A DNA stretch of 64,000 nucleotides from PoT sp049331405 (GCF_049331405.1 NZ_CP186274.1:5332001-5396000), one strand, 5' to 3'; counted from the first letter of the stretch, positions 10,038 to 19,955 are shown. Translations and numbers: made by a program. The notes: generated by a model from the letters alone, not told the origin.

Positions 10038-11383
10038 TGTCTCACGAATCCAGCGACCGGGCGACGAACCGCCTCGAACCGACGCGAAGGGCCTTCCTCC
10101 GAGGGGCCGGGGTGACGCTAGGCCTCCCCTGGCTCGAGTCGGTCGCCCTCAAGGGGGCGACGGCCGCGACGACGGCCACCGCCTTCCCCAAGAGATATGC
10201 GGCCCTCTTCATGGGCTGCGGCGTGAACCCGGAACAGTGGTGGGCGAAGGGCTCGGGCGCCGAGATGGAGCTGGGGGGCTGCCTCAAGCCCTTGCTGCCG
10301 CACCGGGCCAAGATCAACGTCATCAACGGGCTCTTCAACAAGCACGCCAACGGCGTCGGCATCCACCCCGGCCAGACGGGCAACATCCTCTCGGGGGCCG
10401 CCCTGCAGAAGGGGGCGGAGCTGAAGGGAGGCATCAGCGTCGACCAGATGCTGGCCCAGCACCTGGGCGAGGCCACCGAACAGCCGAGCATGGTCCTCGG
10501 CTGCGAGCAGCCGATCACGGGCTACCACGAGACCAACTTCTCGATGGCGTACAGCTCGCACATCTCCTGGCAGAGCGCGACCTCGCCCGTGCCGATGGAG
10601 GTGTACCCCTCGCTCGCGTTCGACGCCCTCTTCGAGAACCGCGGCAGCCGCCGCAACCAGAGCATCCTCGACAGGGTCCGCGACGAGGCCGCGGGCCTGA
10701 GCCGACGCGTCAGCGCCGGGGATCGCGCCAAGCTCGACGAGTACCTGACGAGCGTCCGCGAGGTCGAGCGCCGGGTCGTCCCGATGCGCAAGGAGAAGGA
10801 GGCCGGCGACGCCCGCGCCGGCGATCAAAACCGACGCCCCCTGACCATGCCCCGGCCCGAGAACGGCCTCCCCGAGGATATCCAGGCCCACATGCGCCTG
10901 ATGTGCGACCTCATCGCCCTGGGGTTCCAGACAGACAAGACGCGGATCGCGACCCTGCTCCTCTGCCGCGACATCTCGGGGCTCTTCTATCCGTTCCTCA
11001 ACGTCCGCGCCGCGCACCACGGGGCCTCGCACGACGACCGCTCCGAGGCCTATGAGCGCGTCACGCAGTTCTACGTCGGGCAGTTGGCCTACCTGATGTC
11101 GCGACTCGACGCCATGCCCGAAGGGGAAGGCACGGTGCTCGACAACACGTGCCTCCAGTTCGTCAACAGCATGTTCTCGGGCTCGAGACACGACGCGAGC
11201 AAGCTCCCCGTCGTCCTGGCGGGGGGCCTCGGCGGCACGATCCAGACCGGCCGCGTGCTCGACTACGCCGGCAAGGGGGACGACGACCGCAAGCTCTGCA
11301 GCATGTACCTCTCGATCATGGACCGGATGGGCGTGAAGCTCGACAAGTTCGGCGACTCCGACGAACGGCTCGCCGGGTTCTGA
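10037..11383 (+). CDS. DUF1552 family exported protein
   Basis: The 448-residue protein has a Tat-type signal (RRAFLRGAGVTLGLPWLES) and a body matching DUF1552, including FMGCGVNPEQWWAKG, a NVINGLFNKH segment and an HHGASHDDR motif. The start overlaps the preceding stop by 1 nt, so it is translationally coupled to the DUF1592 cytochrome gene. This pair is the standard arrangement in planctomycetes, which implies a shared periplasmic function. The fold has been compared with sulfatase/phosphatase-like hydrolases, but no activity can be claimed. A hairpin follows the stop. Confidence 0.92.
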   Translation: MSHESSDRATNRLEPTRRAFLRGAGVTLGLPWLESVALKGATAATTATAFPKRYAALFMGCGVNPEQWWAKGSGAEMELGGCLKPLLPHRAKINVINGLFNKHANGVGIHPGQTGNILSGAALQKGAELKGGISVDQMLAQHLGEATEQPSMVLGCEQPITGYHETNFSMAYSSHISWQSATSPVPMEVYPSLAFDALFENRGSRRNQSILDRVRDEAAGLSRRVSAGDRAKLDEYLTSVREVERRVVPMRKEKEAGDARAGDQNRRPLTMPRPENGLPEDIQAHMRLMCDLIALGFQTDKTRIATLLLCRDISGLFYPFLNVRAAHHGASHDDRSEAYERVTQFYVGQLAYLMSRLDAMPEGEGTVLDNTCLQFVNSMFSGSRHDASKLPVVLAGGLGGTIQTGRVLDYAGKGDDDRKLCSMYLSIMDRMGVKLDKFGDSDERLAGF

Positions 11384-11411
11384 CCTGCTCGCCTCAGCAC
11401 ATGACCAGAAA

Positions 11412-11446
11412 TGAGGAGGCTCGACCGGGGCCTCCTCACTTCTTTT
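11412..11446 (+). terminator. Rho-independent terminator after the DUF1552 gene
   Basis: A 9-bp stem (TGAGGAGGC and GCCTCCTCA) with a 9-nt loop is followed by CTTCTTTT. It overlaps the 3' end of the convergent cupin gene, so it may act in both directions. Confidence 0.65.
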
Positions 11447-12032
11447 CCTCGCCGAGCCAGTGCTTGAGATAAGGCCCTGCCTTGCCCAGGACCGGATCCG
11501 TCTTGGGGATGGCCACGGCGGCGATCTTGCGCTCGAGCTCGGGCGTGACAGCCCCGCGCTGGATGTCGGGGTGCTGGCCGGGGGGATAGGCACCGATGAC
11601 GAGGAAGTCGTTCGAGGCCTCGAGCCGGCGGTGGCCGGTGCCGGCGGGGAGGAGCGCGACGTCGCCCGAGGACACGGTCACTTCCTTGCCGCCGGGGCCT
11701 CCGAGCAGCAGTCGGGCATGGCCGACGGCGAAGGCCAGGACCTCGTGGGCCGTGGCGTGATAGTGGTGGAACGAATACACCCCGTTCCGCCACTGGGGCG
11801 GCCAGCCGTTCCGCTCGAAGTGGGCCTCATAGTCGGCGGGGTCGCTGGTCTGGACCCCGAAGACGTCGCGATAGAGCAAGACCGGCAGGCGCCCATTGTT
11901 GGGGATGCCCTCGCTGGGCTCGAACCGCAGGATCTCCGGCTCCACCTTGCGCGGGCCGAAGCCGGACGCCGCGGAGGCCAGCCCCGCCCCAGCGAGCAGG
12001 GCGTTGAACTTGCGACGGTCGATCTCGGACAT
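11436..12032 (-). CDS. Exported single-domain cupin protein
   Basis: The 198-residue protein starts MSEIDRRKFNALLAGAGLAS, a Tat-like leader. The cupin core has HHYHATAHEVL as metal-binding motif 1 and a later PAGTGHRR segment as motif 2. The start at 12032 was chosen over 12098 because AGGAG lies just upstream. It is the last gene of the minus-strand group with the amidohydrolase 62 nt upstream and the HGSNAT-like protein. Substrate cannot be deduced; it is unrelated in detail to the bicupin at 19-1212. Confidence 0.82.
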   Translation of the reverse strand: MSEIDRRKFNALLAGAGLASAASGFGPRKVEPEILRFEPSEGIPNNGRLPVLLYRDVFGVQTSDPADYEAHFERNGWPPQWRNGVYSFHHYHATAHEVLAFAVGHARLLLGGPGGKEVTVSSGDVALLPAGTGHRRLEASNDFLVIGAYPPGQHPDIQRGAVTPELERKIAAVAIPKTDPVLGKAGPYLKHWLGEEKK

Positions 12033-12094
12033 GCCGATCTCTCCTCTTATTGATGACGAAGTTCGCGACGGCCGAGGGTCGTGCACCTCCGGTT

Positions 12095-13450
12095 TCATTT
12101 TACCGGTCGGGCGAAGGGGCGACCTCGGAGCCAGACCTCGCGGATCGACAGGCTGTTCGCGATCGCCGCGGTGGGGTCCGCGTCGAGGATGATGAAGTCC
12201 GCGCGGAAGCCCGTTGCGATCCGCCCGCGGTCGCCAAGTTTGAGCGCCTGGGCTGCTCCCGAGGTCGCGATCGTGAGGGCTTGCAGAGGGGTGAGCCCCG
12301 CCTCGACCATGAGTGCCAGTTCGCGATGCTCGGCGACCCCCGCCACGCGTAGCGGGGTCGCGCCGCTGTCGGTGCCGAAGCCGATTTTGACCCCCGCGTC
12401 GAACAGGGTCTTGAGATTGCGGAGGTTCATGGCGAGCGAGGTGCGGGCGCCCGCCGTCTTCGGGTCGGCCAGCACCTTGGAGCGCCAGGCCGGGTCGTCG
12501 ATCTGCGCGATGAGTTCGGGCGAGAGGGCGGCGCGGACCGCAGGTAACTTCGTCCAGGGGGCCTGATCGGCCCAGGCGAAGGCCGCCTCGTCCAGGGCCA
12601 GCGTCGCGACGTACCAGATGCCCTTCGTCTTCAACGTTCGGACGAAGTCGGGATCGACGGGCTCGTCGCGAACCCCATGAGCGATGATATCGGCACCGGC
12701 GGCGACGATGGCCTTCGCATCGGCGAGGTCGTGAATGTGCGCGGCGACCCGGACGCCCCGGCGATGGGCCTGCTCGATGACGGCCTCGTACACGTCGGGG
12801 GTCATCTTCACGGGCAGGCCGCCGCCGAAGTCATCGAGCCAAATCTTGATCAGGTCGGTCTTCCCATCGGCCATGGCATCGACGGCGGCCCTCGCCTCGT
12901 CGGCATCCTTCGGGCGGAAGATCTGGTCGGGGCCGAGATTGAGCATCGCCTGTGGCGGCGCGCCATTGGGCACGCCGATCCCGCGGACAACGCCGAAGAG
13001 GTCCGCGCCGTCGGTCTTGCCGGCGTGGGCCTCGGCGCGGAGGGATCCGAAGAGAGGTCCGTTGTTGCCGAGGGCCATGATCGTCGTCACGCCGAGGTCG
13101 CGATACTGGCGCAGTTCCGCCTCGATTGTCGCCCGCGTGTAATTCTTCGCCCCGATCGTGACGCCGCCCACCTGCCCGACATGGCTGTGGTCGGAGACGA
13201 GCCCGGGGATCATGGTCCGCCCGCGTTCGTCGCGGATCTCGGTCCCGGCGGGGATCACGAGGCCCGCGTCCCCCGCGGCCACGATCCGACCATTCGAGAC
13301 GACCACAACGGCATCTCCGACCGGCGGCGATCCGCTACCATCGACCAGCCGGACGTGCGTGAAGGCGATCGTGCCGTCCTCCGCACTGGAAATGGCTGGA
13401 GAAAAGAGCCCAAAGGCCATCGTTGCGCAAACGATCGAAAATACTCTCAT
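12095..13450 (-). CDS. Secreted amidohydrolase, imidazolonepropionase-like
   Basis: The 451-residue protein begins MRVFSIVCATMAFGLFSPAI, a cleavable signal. The amidohydrolase superfamily features are in order: IPGLVSDHSHVG as metal site 1, KIWLDDFGGG, RVAAHIHDLADAKAIVAAG, IIAHGV, and GFGTDSGATPLRV carrying the last metal-ligand Asp. The C-terminus has GRIATGFRADFIILD, typical of the beta-sandwich domain. It most resembles secreted imidazolonepropionase-type or cyclic dipeptidase-like members; the substrate is unknown. The frame is open further upstream to 13732, but the signal peptide and a GGGAG site fix the start near 13450. Confidence 0.88.
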   Translation of the reverse strand: MRVFSIVCATMAFGLFSPAISSAEDGTIAFTHVRLVDGSGSPPVGDAVVVVSNGRIVAAGDAGLVIPAGTEIRDERGRTMIPGLVSDHSHVGQVGGVTIGAKNYTRATIEAELRQYRDLGVTTIMALGNNGPLFGSLRAEAHAGKTDGADLFGVVRGIGVPNGAPPQAMLNLGPDQIFRPKDADEARAAVDAMADGKTDLIKIWLDDFGGGLPVKMTPDVYEAVIEQAHRRGVRVAAHIHDLADAKAIVAAGADIIAHGVRDEPVDPDFVRTLKTKGIWYVATLALDEAAFAWADQAPWTKLPAVRAALSPELIAQIDDPAWRSKVLADPKTAGARTSLAMNLRNLKTLFDAGVKIGFGTDSGATPLRVAGVAEHRELALMVEAGLTPLQALTIATSGAAQALKLGDRGRIATGFRADFIILDADPTAAIANSLSIREVWLRGRPFARPVK

Positions 13451-13506
13451 CGCGTTACATCTCCCTATTCGCACTCGGGGATCGATCCCGAGAGACAGTC
13501 GGCGCG

Positions 13507-14721
13507 TCAGAGATAGCTCAGCCAGGCGTCTCGACGTCGACGCTTCACCTCGGCGAACCAGGCACAGGCGGGATACATCATGGCCAGGGTCACGACCCAC
13601 ATCACGTAAACGAAGGCCAGGCTGTAACCATATCCCGGAGGCGGTTCGAAGGGGCCATTCCCGACGAGCCAGAGGGCGGGCTTGCCCATGACCAACGCAA
13701 TCACAATCGCCGACACGTGGAGGACATACCACTGGAGCACGAAGAAGAAGAGCGGCACCCGGCCGAGCGTAACCAGCACACGCCCGACGCGCCCCGGGCT
13801 CCGGTCGGCGAGGGCGAGGCCCACCAACATCGGGCCCAGCGTCATCAGCAAGTACAACAAGGACGGCGGATACTTCTCGCAGTTGATGAACGAGAGGGCC
13901 GTGAACACGGGGGACACCTGCTGTGCCCAGGGCTTCGGGTCGCCGTAGACGTTGCTCGTCCGCAACCCCACGAACAGGGCGATCAGGGTCAGCCCCAGCC
14001 CGAGCAAGATGCGACGCCGACGCGCCGGCTCGAGCCGGAAGACCGTCCCCAGCGCATAACCCGCCGCCATCACCCCGACCCAGGGGATCAGCGGATACAG
14101 GCAGAAGATCATCCTCCCCCCAATCACGGCGAGCAACCCGGGCCGATGCAGGATCGTCACCAGCGCGCCGACCGCCCCACTCTGTTGCGCCCCCACGCCA
14201 TCGAAGGCGTTATGGCCGGCGATCAGAACGACTCCAAATAATCCGACGAGCCAGGTGGGGAGGAAGACGAGCGCCGAGAGGACGACCATCGACATGCCGA
14301 TCGCCCAGAACACGATCAGAGGGATGAATCGATACGTCGGATCAAAAGTCAATCCGATGCGGATGACGGTGACTTCCAGGAAGATCAGCCACAGGCCCCG
14401 AGTGAACAGGAAGTACGAAAGCTCCCGCCGCGACTTGCCTCGGATCATGGACAGGTATGCCCCCAGGCCGGCCAGGAAGATGAACGTCGGGGCGCAGTAA
14501 TGGGTGATCCACCGCGTGAAGAAGAGCGCCGTCGTGGTCGTCGCGAGGTCGGTCGGCCTGATAGTCACATCGCCGAAGAAGTCGCGGACGTGGTCCAGGA
14601 CCATGAGGACTATCACGGCCCCTCGCACGAGGTCGACGGACTCATACCTGGGGCTCGGGGCCTTGGCGAAGTCGCCATCGGCCAGGTCTGTCTCAAGCGA
14701 CGGGGAACGTACGACGGACAT
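13507..14721 (-). CDS. HGSNAT/DUF1624-type membrane acyltransferase
   Basis: The 404-residue polytopic membrane protein begins after a short soluble N-terminus with YESVDLVRGAVIVLMVLDHV, the signature of the heparan-alpha-glucosaminide N-acetyltransferase catalytic domain (DUF1624). Around ten hydrophobic segments follow. A His in the LDHVRD motif is conserved in the family. Start 14721 is supported by AGGAG seven bases upstream. It is first of three minus-strand genes (then amidohydrolase, cupin). Likely role: transmembrane acyl transfer to a glycan; the acceptor is unknown. Confidence 0.85.
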   Translation of the reverse strand: MSVVRSPSLETDLADGDFAKAPSPRYESVDLVRGAVIVLMVLDHVRDFFGDVTIRPTDLATTTTALFFTRWITHYCAPTFIFLAGLGAYLSMIRGKSRRELSYFLFTRGLWLIFLEVTVIRIGLTFDPTYRFIPLIVFWAIGMSMVVLSALVFLPTWLVGLFGVVLIAGHNAFDGVGAQQSGAVGALVTILHRPGLLAVIGGRMIFCLYPLIPWVGVMAAGYALGTVFRLEPARRRRILLGLGLTLIALFVGLRTSNVYGDPKPWAQQVSPVFTALSFINCEKYPPSLLYLLMTLGPMLVGLALADRSPGRVGRVLVTLGRVPLFFFVLQWYVLHVSAIVIALVMGKPALWLVGNGPFEPPPGYGYSLAFVYVMWVVTLAMMYPACAWFAEVKRRRRDAWLSYL

Positions 14722-15330
14722 GCCTGTCTCCTCGCGAGGGTGCAATGACTCGGATGGCCCCTTCCTCAAGGCCTCGACGGTCGCTGCATGCGACCTCTCA
14801 CCACGCCATCCTCGGCCTCCGGCCCAGGCCTATTGAGGACGAATTCCCTCGGCATTGCAAGCCGACTGCGGCGGGTCCTATGAGCAAGCCTCCGTGTCGT
14901 CTCAGCCAGATGAAACTTCTCGGCGAATGCCCGCAGCCCCATTCTATGGGCGCTCTGAAACGGCAACGGTGGGTGCGACGGTAAGCCCTTGAAATCCCAC
15001 AGCTTCGTCTTTTCCCATCGGCCGATGGCTTGGACCCTACGCCGGAAGTTACAGCAGCAAACTCCGATCCAAAGTCCGCCGCGGCCCTCTTCCAGGACCT
15101 CGCGGGAAGACTGTCACATATCCGACCCGGCGCCGCATATCACCTTGGAAACCCATCTCTCATTTTCAATGATGACCATCAAATCTTGCTTGCCATGAAG
15201 AGTGCAAGCATTCGTTCGGCCCGATATGGACGCAAAGATCCGGCGGGTTCCCTTCGGATCCGGGGGCCTGCGCAGCTTCGGCCTCCGGATTGCGCATTCA
15301 ACTCGAGCGAGAGAAAGGAGCGAATCGGTG
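14722..15330. other. Intergenic region, no gene recognised
   Basis: Short overlapping frames exist on both strands, but none has a plausible domain, hydrophobic pattern or ribosome-binding site. It should contain the promoter for the HGSNAT-like gene and possibly for the small gene at 15331. Confidence 0.45.
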
Positions 15331-15576
15331 ATGAGCCGACGAACCCGAGAACGACTCTTCTCGATGGTGGTGTGGATCGGGATCATCGCATTCGTGACGA
15401 CGGTCGCCCTCAATCCCATGCCCGACCCCTCGATGATGGCCGAGCACGAAGACTGCGAGATGTGCCGATCCTGGTCGAAAGTGCCGGTCAGCGCCGAGGA
15501 TGCCGCCGAGCTTGAGCAAGAGGCGCTCGCCCGAAGGACAGAGCGGCGACTCGTCATGCAACGCGCAGAACGCTAG
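15331..15576 (+). CDS. Small single-pass membrane protein with CEMC motif
   Basis: The predicted protein has 81 residues. A basic start (MSRRTRERLF) leads into one hydrophobic helix (MVVWIGIIAFVTTVAL), then a DCEMCRSW motif and a charged helical tail rich in Ala, Glu and Arg. AAAGGAG lies 10 nt before the ATG. The two cysteines could bind a metal or form a disulfide. No family recognised, and it has no close neighbour on the same strand. Coding status rests on composition and the ribosome-binding site only. Confidence 0.5.
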   Translation: MSRRTRERLFSMVVWIGIIAFVTTVALNPMPDPSMMAEHEDCEMCRSWSKVPVSAEDAAELEQEALARRTERRLVMQRAER

Positions 15577-15816
15577 CCTACAGGCTCCTTGAGTCACACG
15601 CAGCGACGTAGGCCCTCCGTCTCTATCGGATGGGATGGTGGTGACGTCATCGGCGTTGCGAAGCATGGCCCCTGCTGTCCTCATTGATTTCCTGATAGTA
15701 TCGCGAGGGGCCCAGAAGGGAGATCCGCAAGCGGGAATGCGCTTCATCTGCGCGACTCGCGATTCGGCCCGAAGAATCCGCCCTTCATCGACTGACGGCC
15801 CCCGTGGAATGGACTC

Positions 15817-16173
15817 GTGCCCAGGCCTCAGAAATGCCGATTTCGCTTCCGCATCTGGTGGGCGATGGCATTCGCGGCCATCCTCGCAACCCTGCTCGGG
15901 GTGATGGTCTCGCCGCTCGATAACGTGGCGGTGGGCGCCTTGCTTATCCTGGTATTTGCCTTCCTTCTCTTCGCATGTTTCGCGCTATTCGTCTTTATCC
16001 CGTATTACGTCTGGCTCTTGACCCGCCGCTGTCCGGGGTGTCAACATCGCAACAAAACCCTCATTCAGTTATCCTATGCACACTTTCCTCCTCTGAGTGT
16101 CCACGTGTGCCTCGCCTGCGGAGCAGTCTTCAGGAAGCGATTTCGGAAGCCTTACGAGCGGATCGAAACCTGA
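15817..16173 (+). CDS. Small membrane protein with zinc-ribbon-like cysteines
   Basis: The predicted protein has 118 residues and a GTG start. Two hydrophobic helices (about residues 13-31 and 38-67) are followed by a soluble tail with RRCPGCQHRN and, 25 residues later, CLACGAVFRKR. The two CxxC knuckles form a typical zinc ribbon. No family recognised. The start is uncertain because no strong ribosome-binding site is seen; the ATG at residue 17 is an alternative. Confidence 0.55.
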   Translation: MPRPQKCRFRFRIWWAMAFAAILATLLGVMVSPLDNVAVGALLILVFAFLLFACFALFVFIPYYVWLLTRRCPGCQHRNKTLIQLSYAHFPPLSVHVCLACGAVFRKRFRKPYERIET

Positions 16174-17104
16174 CCGGACTCGGAGCATCGGACGACTTAC
16201 GAGTCGAGGTAACGGCTCGTCGCAGGCCCAACCATGGCTCGTCCTTCGCATAAAAAAGGTTGTACTAAAACTGCGTCAGCGATGCCAATGGCGGGGCGAG
16301 CCCAGGACGCCCCCCTTACGAATTCGCGCAGACACGTGGCATAAGGGGGAAGGCTTCCGAGCTCCGAATCCGGAAAGCGAACGGCATTTCACAAGAAAAC
16401 GCCCTATCTCACATTTATACAAATTAATTACACAAATAATTCTTTCAATATTATCGATTCCCATCGAACATTGAGATCCGCGGCCATCGACATGACTTGA
16501 TGCAGACGACCTCCACTTCGACCGTCCATTCACGGAAGTTATCCGATCGATAGACACCCTCGGGGGGTCGTTGTCGTGTGCCATCACGCGGGGCAAGACA
16601 GCGCCGGATGAGTTCATCGGGCCCTCTCGGCCTCGGCGAACTGGCCGGGCTCCCGATCTCGCAGGATTGGGCCGGGTCGCCGGCTGCCTCAAAGCCTTGC
16701 CCGGCGAGGATCGGGCTCGGCCCTCCGGCCAGTTCGCCGAGGCCGAGAGGGCTGAGGCCGGCATGGACGCGTTGTCCTACCTCGACGAATGCGGCTTCGC
16801 CCCGTCGCTGCAGACCGGCTATAATTAGCCCTTGCCGGGACGACGCATGCGAGTCCGCCACGGATTCCAGCAAGGCCGACGATCAGCGTGCTGGCGAGTA
16901 GAATACGTTCGGCCCGGCCCCGAGGCTGGCCTCGGCGGCCTCCGAGCGGACCCTGACCTCGGACGGAGGAACTTCCGGTCCTTGCCGACGGCGATGGCGC
17001 CCGACCCTCCTCATCGGCTCCGGTGTTGTGGCACGACTGGCTGGGCCCGTGGGCAACCTTCCCGTCCTCCGGGCGCGGTCGAGCCGAATGGAGGACCGCC
17101 CAAT
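16174..17104. other. Intergenic region with AT-rich part and inverted repeat
   Basis: About 930 nt without a convincing gene. The first half contains an AT-rich stretch at about 16390-16465. The second half is GC-rich and carries the inverted repeat listed separately. A TATAAT hexamer lies at 16820-16825, without a good -35 partner. The open frames on both strands here are explained by the symmetric GC-rich repeat. Confidence 0.5.
16621..16752. repeat. 28-bp perfect inverted repeat with 76-nt spacer
   Basis: The arm at 16621-16648 is the exact reverse complement of 16725-16752. The spacer is itself GC-rich and partly self-complementary (GGGCCGGGTCGCCGG near 16670 against CCGGCGAGGATC near 16700). 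It could be a structured RNA, a repeat-family member or a non-autonomous element. No flanking target-site duplication was identified. Confidence 0.7.
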
Positions 17105-17803
17105 GTGGACCGTTATCGTAAAGTCGCGGAAATCCAACAGATAAATGAGGCGTTGCTCGTGGAATCTCGGCAGTTGCACTTCCGGATCGTCGGGCCCCAG
17201 GCCCAGGGCGGATGCGGGTTCATCACCCTCGCCATCGTCTCGGTCCCATTCGCGTATTTCGTCGTCTCGGCCATGGCGGGTTGGAAGGCCGGAGGCCTGG
17301 CCGGCCTCATGCTCGGGACTCTGATCGGCCTCTGCGCCGGGTTGGCGGCCGGCGTGGCCGTGGTGGCGACAGTAGTACTGGTCCTTCGCCTCATGGTCCT
17401 GTCGAAGACGGGCGCCCGGCCGGAACGATTCGACAGCGGGCTCGAGGGCTTCGCGCAGAGGGTCGAGGCGGAGAACGCACTGTCGCACTCCAGGCGACAT
17501 TACGCCTGGAGTCTGCTGACCCTCGTCGCGATCTGGGCGATCATGGCAACCCCGATCGTCGCCCTTTCCAGCCGATCCGAGGAGCATGGGCGCTGGTCGG
17601 CCTGGCTGACCGGGGCCATGCTACCGCCCGCGGTCCTGCTGCTCGTCACCCTGGTCGCCGGCCGATGGCTGCGCCGGGTCCTTTCTTCGGGCCTGAACAG
17701 CATGTCCAGGCCCGATGCAAACGACATCGTGATCCACCAGGAACCGATGGCCGACGGCCGATGGCAGCTCCCCACTCCCACCGACGAAGGGGATCGTGGT
17801 TGA
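17105..17803 (+). CDS. Membrane protein of unknown function, four helices
   Basis: The predicted protein has 232 residues from a GTG with GGAGG ten bases upstream. It has a soluble N-terminal part (about 1-40), two hydrophobic helices around 45-100, a soluble Arg/Glu-rich middle, and two further helices at about 145-195. The frame is open much further upstream (16832), but that part is translated GC-rich repeat and is unlikely to be coding. No domain recognised; the tail is acidic. Confidence 0.6.
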   Translation: MDRYRKVAEIQQINEALLVESRQLHFRIVGPQAQGGCGFITLAIVSVPFAYFVVSAMAGWKAGGLAGLMLGTLIGLCAGLAAGVAVVATVVLVLRLMVLSKTGARPERFDSGLEGFAQRVEAENALSHSRRHYAWSLLTLVAIWAIMATPIVALSSRSEEHGRWSAWLTGAMLPPAVLLLVTLVAGRWLRRVLSSGLNSMSRPDANDIVIHQEPMADGRWQLPTPTDEGDRG

Positions 17804-18061
17804 TGCGTCTCGCATCCATCTCCAACGACCCCTTCAACCCCGAGAGTCCGCCCAATCGGATTCACCAAGACACTTGGGAAGGTACGCGACGGAGTATGGG
17901 TCCGTCGCGTGCCCAGACCGCCCCATCATACTAGCAGCACATGGCTGAGCTTATATTTCCCGACATATTACTAATTATCTTAGAGGGCTATCGACTCTCA
18001 ACCCATCGAGAATCGTTATTTGAGCAAGAATAAGGCCAATTTACACCGACGTACGCCCTAA

Positions 18062-18469
18062 TTAACCCAACAGGTCGACGATCCGCTTCACCTGATCCGC
18101 ACCATACTGGGCGATGAGGGGCTTCATCTGTTCGAGGACGTCGATCAGGGTGCCATCGGCACCGGGCGTGAGCTTGGGCGGAGTCAGGATGCCTTCGATG
18201 GGCGTCCCGGGGACCACCTGAGGGGCCGGAGCGCCCTTGCCGGTGGCCTCTCGCTTGGCCTCCCGCGACTTCTGCTGTGCCTTGTTCAGGCTGAAGGTCT
18301 TGTTATCCATCTCGATGCCGTACTCGTCCTTGATGAACGCCACGCCATCGCCGGGTGCCCCCTTACCGGCGGCCACGGCGCGCCGGACGGCTTCGGCCTT
18401 GCTGATGGACGCTTTCGGCGATTCGGCCTCTTCGAATTTGGAATGCTTGGTAGGTCTTGGACGGCCCAT
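18062..18469 (-). CDS. Conserved planctomycete hypothetical, helical DNA-binding-like N-terminus
   Basis: The 135-residue soluble protein has an ISKAEAVRRAVAAGKGAPGD segment followed by GVAFIKDEYGIEMDNKTFSL and a basic KAQQKSREAKREATG stretch. I recognise this as a recurrent planctomycete type with many paralogues; no function is known. The Ala/Lys pattern resembles a helix-turn-helix-like unit (inference). The Pro-rich linker is followed by a C-terminal helix ending in DQVKRIVDLLG. It stands alone on this strand. Confidence 0.78.
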   Translation of the reverse strand: MGRPRPTKHSKFEEAESPKASISKAEAVRRAVAAGKGAPGDGVAFIKDEYGIEMDNKTFSLNKAQQKSREAKREATGKGAPAPQVVPGTPIEGILTPPKLTPGADGTLIDVLEQMKPLIAQYGADQVKRIVDLLG

Positions 18470-19259
18470 GGATCAAATTCCCGATGACGATGAATATCCG
18501 AGACACGGAACGCTCTATCTTATCGCATGAAATTGGGTATTCAATCGAGACGTCGTAGGGAAACAGCTGACAACAGTTGTAATCTATGCAATCAACTGTC
18601 CCGAATAATGGGACATTCGTGTCGCTTTCCGCGATCTTTTCGCCGGCTTTGCACGTATGGCCTGAATGCCGCAACGCGAGCCCTGAGGCCGGAAATCACG
18701 CGAATCCGACTGAAAAGCATCCAGGCAACACGTCTCGACGCATCGACCCTCGCCAGGATCCACAAATATATCGAGTCATTGCACGTCGATTCCAGATAGA
18801 AATCCCCGCGCATGGCAACGGAATGTCGCCGAGCGACTCCAAGGCACGGGATCGCTCTCCCAATCTCTTGCATGAGTCCGCTTTCCCATCGGCTAATGAC
18901 AATAATCCATCGCAATACGGGAGTGGGGGGGTTATACGCCGCCTAGCCGAGTGGAAGTCGCGTCGCGTGCCAATTCGTACACTCATCCCGGCCGCACGAA
19001 GGGCCTTGCCGGGCATCGCATCAACAGGAATCGACCCGTTATTGTCGGATGCGAGCAACAGTACCTTGGTTCTCGCCACTGGAGATGATCTTCCAGGGCC
19101 AGCGCTGGGCGACCCTAAAAGTTGATGCCGACCTGGCATGATCGCCCGATCGATGCAAAAATATCCGGCCAGTCGGCGCATCCCGCACGACCCGCCCAGT
19201 CCAACCCCATAGCAATATCCGGGTATCGAGTAGAGGGGCTGCGCCAAGGAGACCAATCC
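18470..19259. other. Intergenic region, no gene recognised
   Basis: About 790 nt. Several open frames run through on both strands, but none has a recognisable domain or ribosome-binding site. The 3' end contains the ribosome-binding site of the macro-domain gene (AAGGAG near 19245). Confidence 0.45.
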
Positions 19260-19874
19260 ATGCTCGAACAACTCTGGCTGATCCATCCGGACCCGGCCAT
19301 GTGCGAAGCCTTCCGCATCCGCTTCGACGGCCTGCCCGGCGTCCGCGTGATCCAGGCCCGGTTCGAGGAGATGGAGCCCCACAACTGCTTCGTGACCGCC
19401 GGCAATGCCTTCGGCCTGATGACCGCCGGGATCGACGCAGCCGTCGTCCACTACTTCGGCGAGTCGATCATGCGTCGTGTGCAGTTCCGCATCATGGACG
19501 AGTACTTCGGCGAGCAGCCGGTCGGCACGGCCTTCATCGTCTCGACGGAGGACCCGAAGATCCCATTCCTGGCGCATGCCCCGACGATGCGGGTGCCCGG
19601 CGGCATCGAAGGCACCGACAAGGTCTATAACTCTACGTGGGCCGCCCTCCTGGCGATCCACGCCCACAACCGCACCTCCGACCGGAAGATCGAGGTCGCG
19701 GCTTTTCCCGCGATGGGCACCGGCTTCGGCGGCGTCCCCTACCTCGAAGCCGCCAGGCAGATGGCCGTCGCCTACCGCCATTTCCTTGAGCCGCCGCACC
19801 GGCTCGACTGGGACTTCGTCATCGATCGCCAGAAGGCCATCCATTACGACCAAGGCAAGCAAGTCAGTCGATAA
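19260..19874 (+). CDS. Macro domain protein (ADP-ribose binding)
   Basis: The 204-residue protein matches the macro-domain pattern: FVTAGNAFGLMTAGIDAAVV for the ADP-ribose pocket with its Asn and Gly-rich loop, and FPAMGTGFGGVPYLEAARQM for the second phosphate loop. The start at 19260 has AAGGAG eight bases upstream; the frame is open upstream but without another good start. Macro domains bind or hydrolyse ADP-ribose derivatives. No ADP-ribosyltransferase or toxin neighbour is visible, so the partner is unknown. Confidence 0.88.
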   Translation: MLEQLWLIHPDPAMCEAFRIRFDGLPGVRVIQARFEEMEPHNCFVTAGNAFGLMTAGIDAAVVHYFGESIMRRVQFRIMDEYFGEQPVGTAFIVSTEDPKIPFLAHAPTMRVPGGIEGTDKVYNSTWAALLAIHAHNRTSDRKIEVAAFPAMGTGFGGVPYLEAARQMAVAYRHFLEPPHRLDWDFVIDRQKAIHYDQGKQVSR

Positions 19875-19955
19875 TTAACCAGGCCAACTCAAATTACAAT
19901 TTTCCCAAATAAATACCTTTATACCTAAACATAGCGAGTGCATCCGAAATCGATA

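Noticed and set aside
16820..16825. Perfect TATAAT as possible promoter -10
   Set aside because: No acceptable -35 at 16-18 nt, and the nearest supported start is 280 nt away.
18586..19125. Open frame of 179 codons in the 18.5-19.1 kb gap
   Set aside because: Amino-acid pattern is random, there is no domain, and another frame on the other strand covers the same part.
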